A stretch of DNA of 64,000 nt. It comes from Anaeramoeba flamelloides. Lineage: Eukaryota > Metamonada > Anaeramoebidae. A program made the translations under genes and the position numbers. Below are positions 10,858 through 22,440 of this stretch, one piece after another (position 1 is the first letter of the stretch; every line of letters starts with the position of its first letter). A model generated the notes under the pieces. The model saw nothing but the letters and a program-made list of their open reading frames with translations. It did not search any database and was not told the DNA's origin. The DNA is taken from assembly GCA_027625915.1 (NCBI GenBank), contig JANTQA010000057.1:11346001-11410000 (forward strand), in the 5' to 3' direction.

Positions 10858-12462
10858 TTAATTTAAAACTTGTTGTAATTGTTTTTGTGGTTTTTTCTTC
10901 TTTTTTTTTTGGACTTGTTTTTTTTCTTTTTCAATTTCAAATTCATTTTCCAGTTCTTGTTCCAGCTTTTTAACCAGTTCTTGTTCTTGCCCCTCTTCTT
11001 GTTCTTGTTCTTGTAAATGGGTTTCCTTCTTTTCTTCAATAACAAGTGAATTTGTTTTTTTGATTAGTGTTTCGATTTCGTTTGTATTCTCGACTTTATT
11101 ACTCTTTTGTTTCTTGTTGAGATCTTGCTGAGAAATTAATTCGTCCAATTCTAATTCTATTTGCTTTTCTTCTTCGTTTGACAAAGAAAGGTTCTCTTTT
11201 ATTCCATCTTGAATCGCGTCTTCAATCTCAGCCTGGTCCGCCATGACCTCACCAAGCTCGATCATTACATTATCAACTTTTTCAGGATCTAAGCCATATT
11301 CCTTTGAAACCTTTTTCATTGTTTGCAACCCGACTTTAAATGTGTTGAACACTTCATTGTCTGACTCTGATTGTGAAATTTTGAATAGGATTTGGGAAAT
11401 TTGATCAGCAGATCGTTCACGTTTTGTTAGCACTTGTTTCAAATTTTTAATAATCCTCAAATAACGTATAGCCCCAGATCGATTTTTTTTTTTTTTTAAT
11501 TCATCCCTTGCTAATTTTCTTTTCTCTTCAATTTGGTTTCTAATGTCTTCAGTCTGTGTCATTAATTTAAGTTGGACCTTTTTCATTTCGAGAATACCAA
11601 AATCTATTTCGTTTATTTTGGAAATATTACGATTCTTTTGCTTCATAAATTTTAATTGGCTACTTTTCACAATTTTCAAACCTTCACCATTCTCAAAGAC
11701 CTGAAGCTGGTGTTTTTGAATTAGCCATCCTATACAAAGCAAAATGGTCTCTAATTTTTCTTGTTCTTCTTCTTCTTCTTCTTCTTGTTCTTTTTTTTTT
11801 TCGTTTTCTTTTTCTTTTGTTTCATTGTTATTAAAAAATGATAAAGACATTGGACCAATGACAAGCTCAATTGGAATGTTTATATCAACAACCGTTGTTC
11901 CGCCTTGATCAGAATGTTTGTAAAGTGTCTCGAGAAATTGTTGGGATTTCTTTTTCACTACTTGATTGGAAACAAAGCTATGTGAATCTTCGTTTTGTTT
12001 GTTCTCCTCTTCGTCCCCACCAAAAATTAAACCGCCGATCCACGAGGTAGGCTTTGTAACCAAGTTTTCTAAAAACCACGAGCCAATTCCTTTTTTTGTC
12101 AAATCAATGTTGGAAAAGGCTTGAGAGCTTTCAATTAAAACAGAATAATTCTCATCTATTTGGACACTTTCTTGTAAAAATTCATTCACATAACTAAGCA
12201 TTTGTTTGCTTTCAAGGATTTCAAGAATCTTTGGTAAGCACAGAGGTATTAACTCTTTCCTTTTTAAGATTTCTTGAAGTGCTCTTTTCGTTACAAGACA
12301 CATGTTTTTTACTTCAAATATTCTTGGTAATAAGGAAGTCCAAAACTTGACACGATATTCATATGAATCAGGTGAGGTTTGTTGATCAGGAAGTGGCGAA
12401 AAAAGGACTCTCATTGTTTCGTCATCGTTCCAAACTTCGAGACTTGAAAATATTTTCTTCAT
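10858..12462 (-). CDS. CHMP7: CHMP7-like ESCRT-III protein
   Basis: ESCRT-III family protein expected to act in nuclear-envelope resealing and endosomal membrane remodelling. The 534 residues follow CHMP7 order: an N-terminal winged-helix-like region (about 8-120, with RVLFSPL and VKFWTSLL), a second region (about 165-275) split by an acidic low-complexity insert, and an Snf7 domain (about 285-425) containing MKKVQLKLMTQTEDIRNQI, ALQ-type helices and EVFNTFKVGLQTMKKV. The C-terminal tail is a long glutamate/lysine/glutamine-rich coiled segment, which makes the protein longer than the roughly 450 residues usual in animals. Single exon, ATG start. It lies head-to-head with the RasGAP gene, 653 bases apart. 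Family assignment is confident; the nuclear-envelope role is inferred from the family. Confidence 0.88.
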   Translation of the reverse strand: MKKIFSSLEVWNDDETMRVLFSPLPDQQTSPDSYEYRVKFWTSLLPRIFEVKNMCLVTKRALQEILKRKELIPLCLPKILEILESKQMLSYVNEFLQESVQIDENYSVLIESSQAFSNIDLTKKGIGSWFLENLVTKPTSWIGGLIFGGDEEENKQNEDSHSFVSNQVVKKKSQQFLETLYKHSDQGGTTVVDINIPIELVIGPMSLSFFNNNETKEKENEKKKEQEEEEEEEQEKLETILLCIGWLIQKHQLQVFENGEGLKIVKSSQLKFMKQKNRNISKINEIDFGILEMKKVQLKLMTQTEDIRNQIEEKRKLARDELKKKKNRSGAIRYLRIIKNLKQVLTKRERSADQISQILFKISQSESDNEVFNTFKVGLQTMKKVSKEYGLDPEKVDNVMIELGEVMADQAEIEDAIQDGIKENLSLSNEEEKQIELELDELISQQDLNKKQKSNKVENTNEIETLIKKTNSLVIEEKKETHLQEQEQEEGQEQELVKKLEQELENEFEIEKEKKQVQKKKKKKPQKQLQQVLN

Positions 12463-13115
12463 GTTCGAATCTAAACTTGTTATAAATGTATAAGCCGAAA
12501 AAAATGGTTTTAAAAAAATAAAATCCCAACTTTTAGAAATCTCTTGACTTTTGTAAAAATCTTTTAAACATTTTACAACACTTCTTTGAGAAACAATTAT
12601 TTTTTTTCGAACAAAGCTGGGTTATGTGGTTTTTGTCATTATTTTTTTGTGATCTTTTAGGAAAAAAAGTTAAACTCATATTTGAGAATTGAAAAAACAA
12701 TAAAAGGATATTTTTTATCCCATTTTTTTTTATTTTTTATTGTTTAGAAGGGTTGTTATAACCTATTTATTGACTAAACATCTTTCTAAAATTGCCATTA
12801 CACTTACCAATATGTTCAAGCAAAATAATTTTAAATCATTGAATTAAAGATAATTGGTTGAAATTGTTTCACCTTATATTTTTTATTTGCAATAATAAAT
12901 TGGATTTTCCAAAAAGTGTAAAATTTTGGTTTTCAGAACAAAAAAAAAGTGAACAAGATTGAAAAACATAACACACTGATAGTATTCCCAAAGATTTAAT
13001 CTTTCTCAGTTCTTTAGGAAAACATTATTTTGTAGAATTTATTTTTTCATTTTCAACCAACAACTGTTTTTTTGAATAAATAAATTTCACCCCAAATTGT
13101 TTTCAATTTTTTTAT
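12463..13115. promoter_or_regulatory. Divergent intergenic region between CHMP7 and RasGAP
   Basis: 653 bases separate two genes transcribed away from each other, so it must hold both promoters or one shared promoter. I saw no recognisable core motif. Its position is the only evidence. Confidence 0.4.
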
Positions 13116-15200
13116 ATGTTGGGAATTGCAAAGGAATCACTAAACACCGCCAAAGGAGGAGGCAGTTTTGGATTTAAGTCGGGAGAAATACTGTTTAATA
13201 TTAAAAGATTAGATAAAGGAAAGGTTGAAGTTCAAAAATATGATGGAACAAAAGGAGAATGTCCACTTTTTTATATAAAATACCCACTCAAGGTTTCTTT
13301 GGTAATTAACGATCCCTCTTTTTTTTTTTTAGTCATTAAAAAAAATATCCTTTTTAACCAAAAAAATAACACTCACAAACCTCAACAAAACGATTCAAAG
13401 ACTTTTTCTTTTCAAATAGCACCTCTTCACAAAAAAATCCTTTTTTTGAAAGAAACAAAAAAAAAAAAAAGAAATTTTGTCTTCTTTTTGCAAAATTTCA
13501 ACCTTCAAAAAATAAAAAACAACGAACCCTTCTAATTAAAAACTTTTTCTGTGTTGATCTCTCATCCTAAAAAAATAAAAAATAAAATTATTCCATTTCT
13601 TCAAAAAACCTAATCGTTCTTGAAAACCAAAACCTTTAAAAAAAATAATAATTCCAAAATTAGAAATTAGTGGGTGTTGCAAATGAGGACTACAAAGCAA
13701 GGAACCAAGGGTATTTGTCATTTAAAAAAGGAAGTGGTATTTTTCTGGAGCCTGAAACGATCTCAAACAAGTATTGGCTAACGGGCACGTATGGGGGTAA
13801 AAAGGGAAAACTCCCGAAATTTTCGATCACGTTTGAAAGGGCGATAGTGGCAGGAACCAAGGTCTTTGTTCGGAGTGAGGTTGAGCATTTAACAAAAAAT
13901 TTAAAGGTTGACTTAACTGAACGATTAAACCTCACCCCGATTCATCCAAAGACAAAAACAAAACAACAGGCTGAGACCACAAAAACCAAAAAAAAAAAAA
14001 AAAAAAAAAAAGAAAATCAAGAAGTCCAAAATCGCCAAGAGAGAAGAGAAAAAAAAAAAGCAATTAGCCGCCAAGAAGCTAAAATTACAAAAACAGAACG
14101 AAGGCAGCAATGAAGGAGGAAGTTCGAAGAAGGATCTGTCTTCGAAAAACAAGCCCAAGGGCAAAAAGTCCAAAGTGAGAAGGTGGTTCCATAAGCGCTC
14201 GGCCACAATCACAAGCCTGGAGAAATTCCGCGATCAGATGGAGAAGGAGTCCGAGCTGCAAATGAAGGGGCTTCCCAAGCTTGATCCGAGGCTAGTATCG
14301 GCTGTCGTTTTGGAGGACAACATGTATGTCCTGAAGAAGCTGTGCCGTGTCGACAAGCGTATCCGACAGGGCAACAAGCTGAGCGACCTGATTGCGCAGC
14401 TGTACCAACTGAAAAAAAAGCTGCCGTCGCTCTTGGCGCTCATTGTCAGCAACGAGGTCAGCAATTCCAAAAACGAGCAGATCATCCTACGAAGCTCCAT
14501 GTTCACGGGCTCCCTGGCGTCCTCCGTCGTCAAGATCAGCGGCGGCGAATACTTCCGCTCTGTCTCGAAAAGCCTGTTCCAAGCCCTGCTCAAGCACCCC
14601 AAGGACTACCAGGTGGACCCACGGTATGTGGGCGACAAGCCAGCCAAGATCACCAAGAACCAACAAAACTTGACCAAGGTTTTAAGCGAGTTTTTAAAAA
14701 CAATTTACGAATCACCAAAAAATTTTCCAAAAACATTGCACCACTTGTGCTTCCTCGTGAAGCACAAGCTACAGAAGGAGTTCCCCAACTACAATTACAG
14801 GACCGTCATCGGATCATTTTTGTTTTTACGCTACTTTTCTCCCTCAATAACAAACCCATCCATCTTCAAAATCGTCAAAAAAAACCCCAGCCCAGACTGC
14901 AAAAGGGCTCTCGTTCAGATCGCCAAGGTTTTGCAAATTATCGCCAACGATTCCAAATTTGGTACGCTTTCTCATTTGGCCATCTTGAACGAATTTGCCA
15001 TCGAGCAAAATGAAAAACTTGGCGGCTTTATTGAAAAAATTTCAGATAAAAATTTTTCTTCCAAAAAAGAGGATACAATTTTTGCAAATAATAATAAAAT
15101 TTCCCAAATCGAAAAAGAAATTGCAAGGATTATTAATATAAATATGATTTTTATTGCTGAAGAGTTTGATCAGGCAAAGGATTGTCTTCAAAAAAAATAA
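13116..15200 (+). CDS. Tandem SH3 plus RasGAP-domain protein
   Basis: Ras GTPase-activating protein, expected to switch off Ras-type GTPases. Exon 1 (13116-13301) encodes an SH3-like domain (GIAKESL...SGEI...YDGTKGECP). Exon 2 (13664-15200) encodes a second SH3 (DYKARNQGYLSFKKG...YGGKKGKLP), a lysine-rich linker and the RasGAP domain. The intron is GTAATT...ATTAG in phase 0. RasGAP signatures are ILRSSMFTGSLAS, where the R sits where the arginine finger is expected, and GSFLFLRYFSPSITNP. The SH3 frame and the RasGAP frame differ by one base; both stay open around an A24 run (13988-14011), so a homopolymer length error or a real slip lies there. From about 14110 to 14665 the coding sequence is unusually G+C-rich. 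The stop is TAA at 15198-15200. Confidence 0.8.
13302..13663 (+). other. Intron of the RasGAP gene
   Basis: 362 bases from TTG/GTAATT to CCAAAATTAG, phase 0, joining the two SH3 domains. A GTTTCT donor nine bases earlier is also in phase and cannot be excluded. The content is T- and A-run rich and not coding. Confidence 0.6.
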
Positions 15201-15229
15201 TTTTGTTAATGAAATAAAGATTTTTTTTA

Positions 15230-15315
15230 GAATTATTATTATTATTATTATTAATAGTATACTTATTCTTATTAATATCATTATTCTTATTCTTATTAAT
15301 ATTATTATTACTATT
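15230..15315 (+). repeat. ATT-type microsatellite
   Basis: Tandem ATT/TTA units with interruptions, just after the RasGAP stop codon. Confidence 0.8.
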
Positions 15316-16819
15316 GCCTTTTTATTTATTTATTTTTTTCTTTGAAATTTTACCCAAATTTGATTAATAAAATTTTAAAATGTTAAAGTTATTATCATTT
15401 TTATTTGGAAATTTTGTTTTTTTTTTTTCTTTTGAATTGATCTTTTTATAGGGAATATTTCGAAGAAATATTTTGACTTGATTACCATTTTATGGCATTG
15501 AGCCCAGTTTTATTAAAAGTATTAATCTAGTTAGCAACTATAACACTAATTAGAATATTTATTATACCTAGAAAGTGTTTTTCGATTCTCAAATGATATT
15601 TTTTATAGATAAATCCTAAATTGGGGAGTACTAAATATGTTAAATCCATTCCAAATCATGAATGAAATAATATGATTAACAGAAATTTTTTTTTCAATAT
15701 TTAATTTTTGCTTTTTTCTAGAATAGACTTTTACATCTCGAAGTCTAAAATATCAAACAAGGGATTTATTGTCGTTTTAATATAAGTTATTTTACAAATT
15801 CGTTATCTTTACTTAAAAAAATATTTTATTGAAATGAAAAAAATTGATTTCAAGTGGTTAACACTCAAAGAAAACGATTCAAAATTTTAAAATATTTTAT
15901 TGGTGATATTCTCCTCTTCCAAATTTTGTAGATGATAAAGTGTCAAAAAATTATGAACAATTCAGATACTTATTAAAAGAAAGTTTTTTTTTTGTTGAGA
16001 TCAATTTAATTTTTCAATTTTACTTTGATAAAAAAAACCTTTAAATCCATTTTCATTTTTTGCATTATCGGAAGTTTTTACCTTTTTTATTGTCATTTTG
16101 ATCATAATTATAGAAGAACAAGTATTTTTTTTACCAGTTATATTAATGAAAGAATTTTATTTTTATTTTTTGGATAAATCTCTGGATAACCCAAAAAACG
16201 ATATATTCAACGGATTAAAAGATTAGTATTCTTTTAAAAAATATAATCAATAAATAATAAATAATTTAAGTCTTTTAAAAATTTTACTTTGAAATTCCAG
16301 TTATGTAATAAGATTAAATTGGATTTTCCAAAATATAATTTTCCTGAAGATTTTTGGGAACAAAGTAATTTTATCCTCTAAAACTCATAATCAAATTTTT
16401 TATTCTAAAATTGATTTTAATTGTTATTTTGAATCAAAAAAATATATTTTTCTAGTTTAAAATAATTATTAATTTTTTTTTTGAGATTAAATAGATTTTT
16501 TATACTGGGTTATATTTAAAACTTTATGTTTTTATTTTTAAAAGTGTATATTTTTTTTATACCTTTGCTTTACAGAAAATAAGATTTCTTTCTTCTTTAA
16601 AACACAATATTTTTTTTTTATCAAAATCTCTAATAATCTTTTTATAAATAAAAAACTAGTTTAGCAAATAGAAAAATATAAAGGAGAAGAATTAAAGCTA
16701 TTTTTTAAAGTTGATTAATTAATAAATAAATATTTAATATTTAAGAGGTTTTTAAACATTGTATTAATTTCTGCTTATATTTATGAGTTTTGTTTTTATT
16801 TCAGCTATTTCCGTAAAAT

Positions 16820-17180
16820 TGGGACAAATTTATTTTAAAATATATTTATTAAACCCAATCTTCAAAAATGTATTTATATATACAAAATCATTAACCACTA
16901 TTTAAAGATTCTTGATAATAATTTAATTTGTTTCTTAGTAATTGTACTAAAGTAAAAAAAAGATATTCAATTTTATGATCTCGAATTTATCTGATATTTT
17001 TTAGGTGTGAAAATTGTTGATTATTGTTTTATTTTTAAATGAAAAAATCATTTTCCTAACTTTTATAATATCAAAAAAAATTCAAATAGAATTAGAAACT
17101 TAGAACTGCATTGTCTTCTTTAAAAAATAATTTGTAACCTTTTCACATTTCCAGTTTTTTTTATTGAAATAGGCTGTACA
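16820..17180 (+). repeat. Ancient dispersed repeat, copy 1
   Basis: Aligns by eye with 58935-59290: TTTATTTTAAAATAT, GTTGATTATT, TTTTATTGAAATA and other blocks in the same order, with many differences. Much older than the 600-bp repeat. Confidence 0.45.
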
Positions 17181-17424
17181 TTTTTTTCTACCAACAAGGT
17201 TTCTTTTTCATTTTTTCGAAATATTTCAACTAACAGATTTTGAAATAAATACTTTAGACATTGAGTCAATCTATCTAAATATTTCACTTAATTCTCTATT
17301 GTCAATTTACAAATATCTTCACCAAAAAAAGATGATTTTTTATGAAATGTGAAATAAATTTACTACTTCTTTGGAATTACCTGATGATAAAGACTCTTTT
17401 TTTTTACATAAATATACCTTCACT

Positions 17425-17955
17425 TTTGCAAAATCCTCTTCAAAAATTGTGAATCACCATAAATAATAAATTGAAAAAAAAAATATCATCCTTTAGTATT
17501 CTAGAAAAACAATAAATTCAAAATCATAATTAATAATTCATTTTTAAATAATCATTAACAAATATAAAAACCTAAAATTTTAAAAAAATAAAACAAATAA
17601 AATTAAAAACTTTTTACTGAAATACAATTTTTGCAACCAGTATTACTAATTTCAACATTGCTAATTTTTTACTAAAAACAATTTAACAAAGTGATTTTTT
17701 TTTGCTAATAATAATCTGATTTTTAAAAGTTATTAAATAGTGCCTCAATTTTGTTTAGTGATTATTTGTCTTTTTGAATATCATTTTTTTATCCACATGA
17801 TCTTTTGAAAAACAAAAAAAGTAAAAAAAAAAAAAAAGAAAAAAGAAAAAAGAGACTTTTAAAAAAAAAGAAAAAAGAAAATAAAAGAGAAAAGCAAAAC
17901 TAAAATTTTATTAATTTTAAAAAATGATTCTGATCAAAAAACTCATGAACATTTT
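17425..17955 (-). repeat. Poly-A TIR family, degenerate copy
   Basis: Shares TCAAAAATTGTGAATCACC, ATCCTTTAGTATTC, ATTTGTCTTTTTGAA, CCACATGATCTTTT plus an A-rich tract, and AAAAATGATTCTGATC with 38277-38882, with many changes. Confidence 0.55.
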
Positions 17956-18548
17956 TTATAAGATAATTACAACTATTATTTTGATCAGAATCCGAGATAA
18001 AAGTTAACAAAACCACTACCAAAAGCATAATAAAGTAAATTAATGTAGATGAAAAAAGGTTTAGTTTTCCAAAAATTCACAAATAATTTACTTTTTTATG
18101 ACTCAAATAGTTATCAGTAAAAAGGAAGTCAAAACCAATTAACCCCTAATTTTAATAATATAAATACAAATTTATCTCAATTCCAATCCAGATAACATTT
18201 AAAATGTCAATATTTCTGAAAAGGGAGTGTATCTAATGTTAATTTTTTAAAAAAAAGGATCCCAGAGTATTCACCAATTGGAACCAAAACTAATACATTT
18301 AAAGTACACCTGAGGTCGAGTTATCAACTTCATATTTCCTTCAATCTCAATAAACGTTCTGTAAAATTTTAATTATTTTCAATTATTGATTATTTTCAGA
18401 ATTTTACGGTTGATTCAATTACAAAAATCAAATCGATAAAGAATAACACTCAAAATGATTTGAAAGGGTGAATATATTTTCTAAAAACAAATAATAAAAA
18501 AAGCATTCTCGATATATTAAAAATTATAAAACACTATTTAAGAAAAAT

Positions 18549-19868
18549 TTATGAAAAGTTTTCGTGTTCAGGATTTGGATATTCATAATCTGGAGCTTCA
18601 GGGTACAATTTGTTAAAAAAATTCCATAACACTTTCTTTTGTTTGTAATATATAGCCTTTTGTTTGGAAAAATCGTCATTACAATTAAAAGTTTTGATAT
18701 TTTTGGTTGTCAAGTCCTTATAAACTTTGTTGAATTCTTTTGTGATATCAGCTTCATGATCAAAAGGGATCTGATAAAATTTGCCCTTGCGCTTGGGTTC
18801 GGCTAACAGCCATCCCCTCTCAAAGAAATATTCATAATAAATCATTGAAAATTCTTCGCTTACTATCTGGTATCTTGTCTTGTGCGATTGGACAAGCTCT
18901 GCGTACTCTTTGTATTCTTCCTGAAACTTGACAATAAAGTCTCTTCTCATGGGCTTTGGGAGATGTGAATACTTTGCGAATTTGTAATCAGGTCGTTTGA
19001 TATTTTGGAACTCTGAATTGTTTTTATAGATTTGCATTCGTTTGTGCTTTTGGTAAACACGAGGGAGATCGTTTTTGGTGAAAAAATAGTCTGGAGTTAG
19101 TAGCTGGTTAATGAAGACATCGTCGTCAATGAGGATGAACCTCTTTGAGAGGCCCTCGATCTTATGAAGACCTGCAAAGACCGCAAAGGTATTGAAAGTT
19201 GGACAATGTTTTGGGTTGTCGATCAATTGACAACGATCATAAACAATTATCTTGCCTGAGTTTTCCTCGTTGATCCAGTAGGGGTAGTCTGTGTCAGAAT
19301 TAATCAAAATATAGATTTTGTTCAACCACGGTAAATACTTGTGGGCTGCTCTCAGAGAAAACTGTAATTCATAGTTGTAACGGTTCCTGTTGTTCATAGT
19401 CTTGACAATTCCTGCCCACGAATATACGAGATCAATTTTGCCTTTGTCGGTCACGATGTCCTTAATCATTCGGTAATATTTTTTTTCTTTGTCGATCTCT
19501 TCTTCTCGTACCTTTTTTTCTTTTTCGATTGCCGAGATTTCGTTTTCCAATTCTTTAATATCTTGTTTTGTTTCCTCAGATTGCTTTTTTTCTTTTTCGT
19601 TTGTCATATCTAAATATTCATTTTCTTTTTTTTTTTTTTCAATTCCAAACTTCAGTTTTTCAATTGCAAATCTTTTTTTTTCCAACTCAAACTCTTTTTT
19701 ATTGATTGCATTTTCCAATCTTTCGATTTCCTTGTGATCGTACAGATGCACTTTTTGGTTCTTTACTTGTATGTTGTTGAGATTGCTTCGACTTGACAAA
19801 ACGATCATTAGGATCACAAATATGGTAAGCACAATAATTGGTTTGTGATAATTGTTATTCTTCATCAT
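18549..19868 (-). CDS. Stealth-family phosphotransferase, type II membrane protein
   Basis: Stealth proteins transfer hexose-1-phosphate groups onto glycans; the animal relative is the Golgi GlcNAc-1-phosphotransferase. The 439 residues show a signal anchor (about 10-25), a long charged coiled coil (about 45-135) and then the Stealth regions: CR1 near 144-152 (IDLVYSW), CR2 near 163-262 (ELQFSLRAAHKYLPWLNKIYIL, HCPTFNT, RFILIDDDVFI), CR3 near 308-350 (HLPKPMRRDF) and a weaker C-terminal region. CR1 reads WAGI where the usual form is WVDG, so a normally conserved acidic residue is absent. Topology predicts a Golgi or ER lumenal catalytic domain. The start is the first of two ATGs, just after a possible splice acceptor (CTTTTAG), so a 5' untranslated exon is possible. 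Activity on any given glycan is not shown. Confidence 0.85.
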   Translation of the reverse strand: MMKNNNYHKPIIVLTIFVILMIVLSSRSNLNNIQVKNQKVHLYDHKEIERLENAINKKEFELEKKRFAIEKLKFGIEKKKKENEYLDMTNEKEKKQSEETKQDIKELENEISAIEKEKKVREEEIDKEKKYYRMIKDIVTDKGKIDLVYSWAGIVKTMNNRNRYNYELQFSLRAAHKYLPWLNKIYILINSDTDYPYWINEENSGKIIVYDRCQLIDNPKHCPTFNTFAVFAGLHKIEGLSKRFILIDDDVFINQLLTPDYFFTKNDLPRVYQKHKRMQIYKNNSEFQNIKRPDYKFAKYSHLPKPMRRDFIVKFQEEYKEYAELVQSHKTRYQIVSEEFSMIYYEYFFERGWLLAEPKRKGKFYQIPFDHEADITKEFNKVYKDLTTKNIKTFNCNDDFSKQKAIYYKQKKVLWNFFNKLYPEAPDYEYPNPEHENFS

Positions 19869-20963
19869 TCTAAAAGTATGAAAAATGAATTATTTTTCTG
19901 TTTGGGATTTTCAAGAAAACAATTAACTCTCGAGAAACAATGTTCTCGTTTTTTGGTTTGATATTTTACACTGCAAAATGGTCTCTTTTTATTTCTTCTT
20001 CTTTTTTTGATTGAAAACAGAGAAATTTTTGTTTGTAAAAAACAACTATCACACCAAGTCAAGAAAAAGACAACCTTTTTTTGACTTAACTAGTTAGGGG
20101 ATAATCTGATGGAATTGGTAGATTTACCGTTTTTTTTCCAAAAAAATTGTTTGCAAGATTTTGCTCTTAATAATATCTTTTTGTTTTTTACTATTTTCAG
20201 TGAAGAAAAAAAAACGAAACTCGAGTTGGGCCTTTTAATTAATTTTCCTTTCATAAATTTAATCTTTAAATCATCGTTTTCAAGATTACTAATTAATATA
20301 AGTACTTTTAAATTCCAATTAAAAAATGAAAATTTTTAGTTGACTTTCCAAAATATTATTCTAGTTTATACGTTGAAGAAAACTCAAAGATCTTTTACAG
20401 CATCTTTTAGATATGATACTTTTAGACAATAAATTAAACTTCATTAGAGAACTCTTAGACAAAATTTTTACTCTACTAATTTGATTGTAACAGTTATAAT
20501 TTATATTCATTTTGGAAATTGAAATAAAAAGTTTGATTTATTAATTGGAAATAAGAATACCTTAAAACTATTTTGGTTTCAAATTGTTTTATTTAGTTTT
20601 ATTTTTTGTAATTTATTTTCGAAATATTAATCTATCATTTTTAAAGAAGAAAATACCATAAAAAACTGATTCATATTTTTTATTATTTCTTTCTGTTTAT
20701 ACTTTGAACCTAAAGTAAAAAATTTATTTATATTTTTTTTTTATTACCTAGTAATATCTATGGAAGTAGTTAGAAAATAGTGTAAATTTTCAAATTTTTG
20801 AGCTTGGTGCATAAAGTTAAGTATTTTTGATTTTTCAATCATAATTTTAAGATTTTATTATTGTGAAATAATTTTGTTAGGTCTCAGGAAATATACGATT
20901 ACATAATTATTGTTTTTCCAAGAATAGTTTTCATTCAAGGATAAAATATCTCAAAATGAATAA

Positions 20964-21500
20964 TTTTTGGAATAAACTTTGTTTCAGTCAAAGGGGACAC
21001 AAAACCATTTTTTCTAATAAGAATTATTTTTTATAAATAACCTTTGGAAAAAAAAAAAAAGAAATAAATAGAAGAATAAAAACTAAGAATAGTTGGTCTA
21101 CTTGATAAAGTAAAACTAAAAAATCAATAGAGAAGGTTTTCTTAAAAAAAATATCAAAAACTCAAATTCTTATATAAACATATTGAGAAATACAACAGAT
21201 ATTCATTTTGATCTCTATTGAAGATCAAAGAAATACCAATAGAAATTAATATGATTTCTTTACAATCATTTTCACTGTTTCAATTACATTAGAATAACAT
21301 GTTTTTACAAAGTAACTTTCAATCTTACTATAAAAAATATTCTCAATAAAATATGTCAAATAAAAAAATCGACGAAAATAAATCAAAAATGATTGAAATT
21401 GTTGAAAAATGATTTCAATTTTGAAAATTTCCAAAATAAAATTTTCTTCAAATATCTAAAAAAACTTTTTAAACACCTATAATTCATCTATTATAACTGA
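20964..21500 (+). mobile_element. CAGTCAAAGG-ended TIR element, copy 1
   Basis: Left end TTGTTTCAGTCAAAGG; core GATCTCTATTGAAGATC; right end near ATAACTGAG. It matches 60232-60745 throughout and 2637-2945 over its right half. No transposase frame survives. Confidence 0.55.
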
Positions 21501-21934
21501 GTACATTTGCCTGGACAATATTTTACTTTCTTTCTGTAATAATTGCGAAATATATTATTTTATCCTTTAATTTCGAAAAGGCAATTAAAAGAAAAACAAA
21601 TTATACTTAACTTTCCACTTCTTCTTCTTCTTCAATAATAAATAAAAATAAAAATAAAAAGAATTAATTATTTAAATGTTGAATTATGTGTAAATTAATA
21701 AAATTGTCTCAAATGTTATTGTTATTAATTAGTATTACATTATAAAAAAAAAAAGTAATTTCAAATATTTTTTCAAACGCTTTTATCTTTTTTCAACTAA
21801 AATCAAAGAATAATCTTGGTATAATTTTATTCTTTTTTTTTTTTTTTTTTATTTTTATCTAATTTTATAAAAATTAGGTTATTATTCTTATTATTATCAT
21901 ACTATTGCTGATATATATATTAACAAAATTTCAT

Positions 21935-22125
21935 AATAACTGGTCCAATTTTTTTTTTACTGTTTTTTTTTTTACTTATTTTTATTGTATTTTTAGACCA
22001 AAAAAATATTATAGTATATAGAACTGAATATTAAAATAGTAATTTTTTATTATTTAATAAATAACTTCAATTTATAAAAATATTTATTTTCAAAATTTGA
22101 TTTTTAATGGGTCTATGATAGCGAA
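21935..22125 (-). repeat. Short TIR repeat, copy 2
   Basis: Reverse-oriented copy of the element at 62-262 (TTGGACCAGTTATTATGAA end, TTGAAGTTAT core). Confidence 0.45.
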
Positions 22126-22209
22126 ATTTCATTTAGATAAATATATTTATTTTAATGGAAACTATTTTTCAGTCCTAAAAGGGGCTAGTACTATTGATTA
22201 AATAGTACA

Positions 22210-22279
22210 TATTCTATGATTTTGATTCATTATTCTTCTCTAAATAAATTTTCAATTTTTCTATTTGATCATTTTTTCT

Positions 22280-22317
<38 letters not shown>

Positions 22318-22440
22318 TCTTTTTTATTTTTTATTTAACAATTTCAAAAAAAAACAATTGAAACTCCAAATTAATATACAGAAAATTGAGACTTTAGATT
22401 TTCTTATAAATTGCATACATTATAAAGTATAAAATCCTGT
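22210..22440 (-). repeat. Dispersed repeat (TTAATTTGGAGTTT family), copy 2
   Basis: On the minus strand it reads CAATTTTCTGTATATTAATTTGGAGTTTC and then A-rich DNA, as at 8870-9060. It contains an uninterrupted run of about 31 T on the plus strand. Confidence 0.5.

Larger units (their letters stand above)
15201..18548. other. Intergenic, repeat-bearing
   Basis: No gene supported. It starts with a TTA/ATT microsatellite (15230-15315), then extremely A+T-rich DNA. Diverged repeats lie at 16820-17180 (shared with 58935-59290) and 17425-17955 (poly-A TIR family, reverse). Confidence 0.6.

Noticed and set aside
13690-14212. Minus-strand ORFs opposite the SH3/linker exon
   Set aside because: Antisense to the well-supported coding exon; phenylalanine runs come from the poly-A tract.
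14342-15013. 223-codon alternative frame in the RasGAP region
   Set aside because: A shadow frame caused by the G+C-rich island; it lacks RasGAP motifs.
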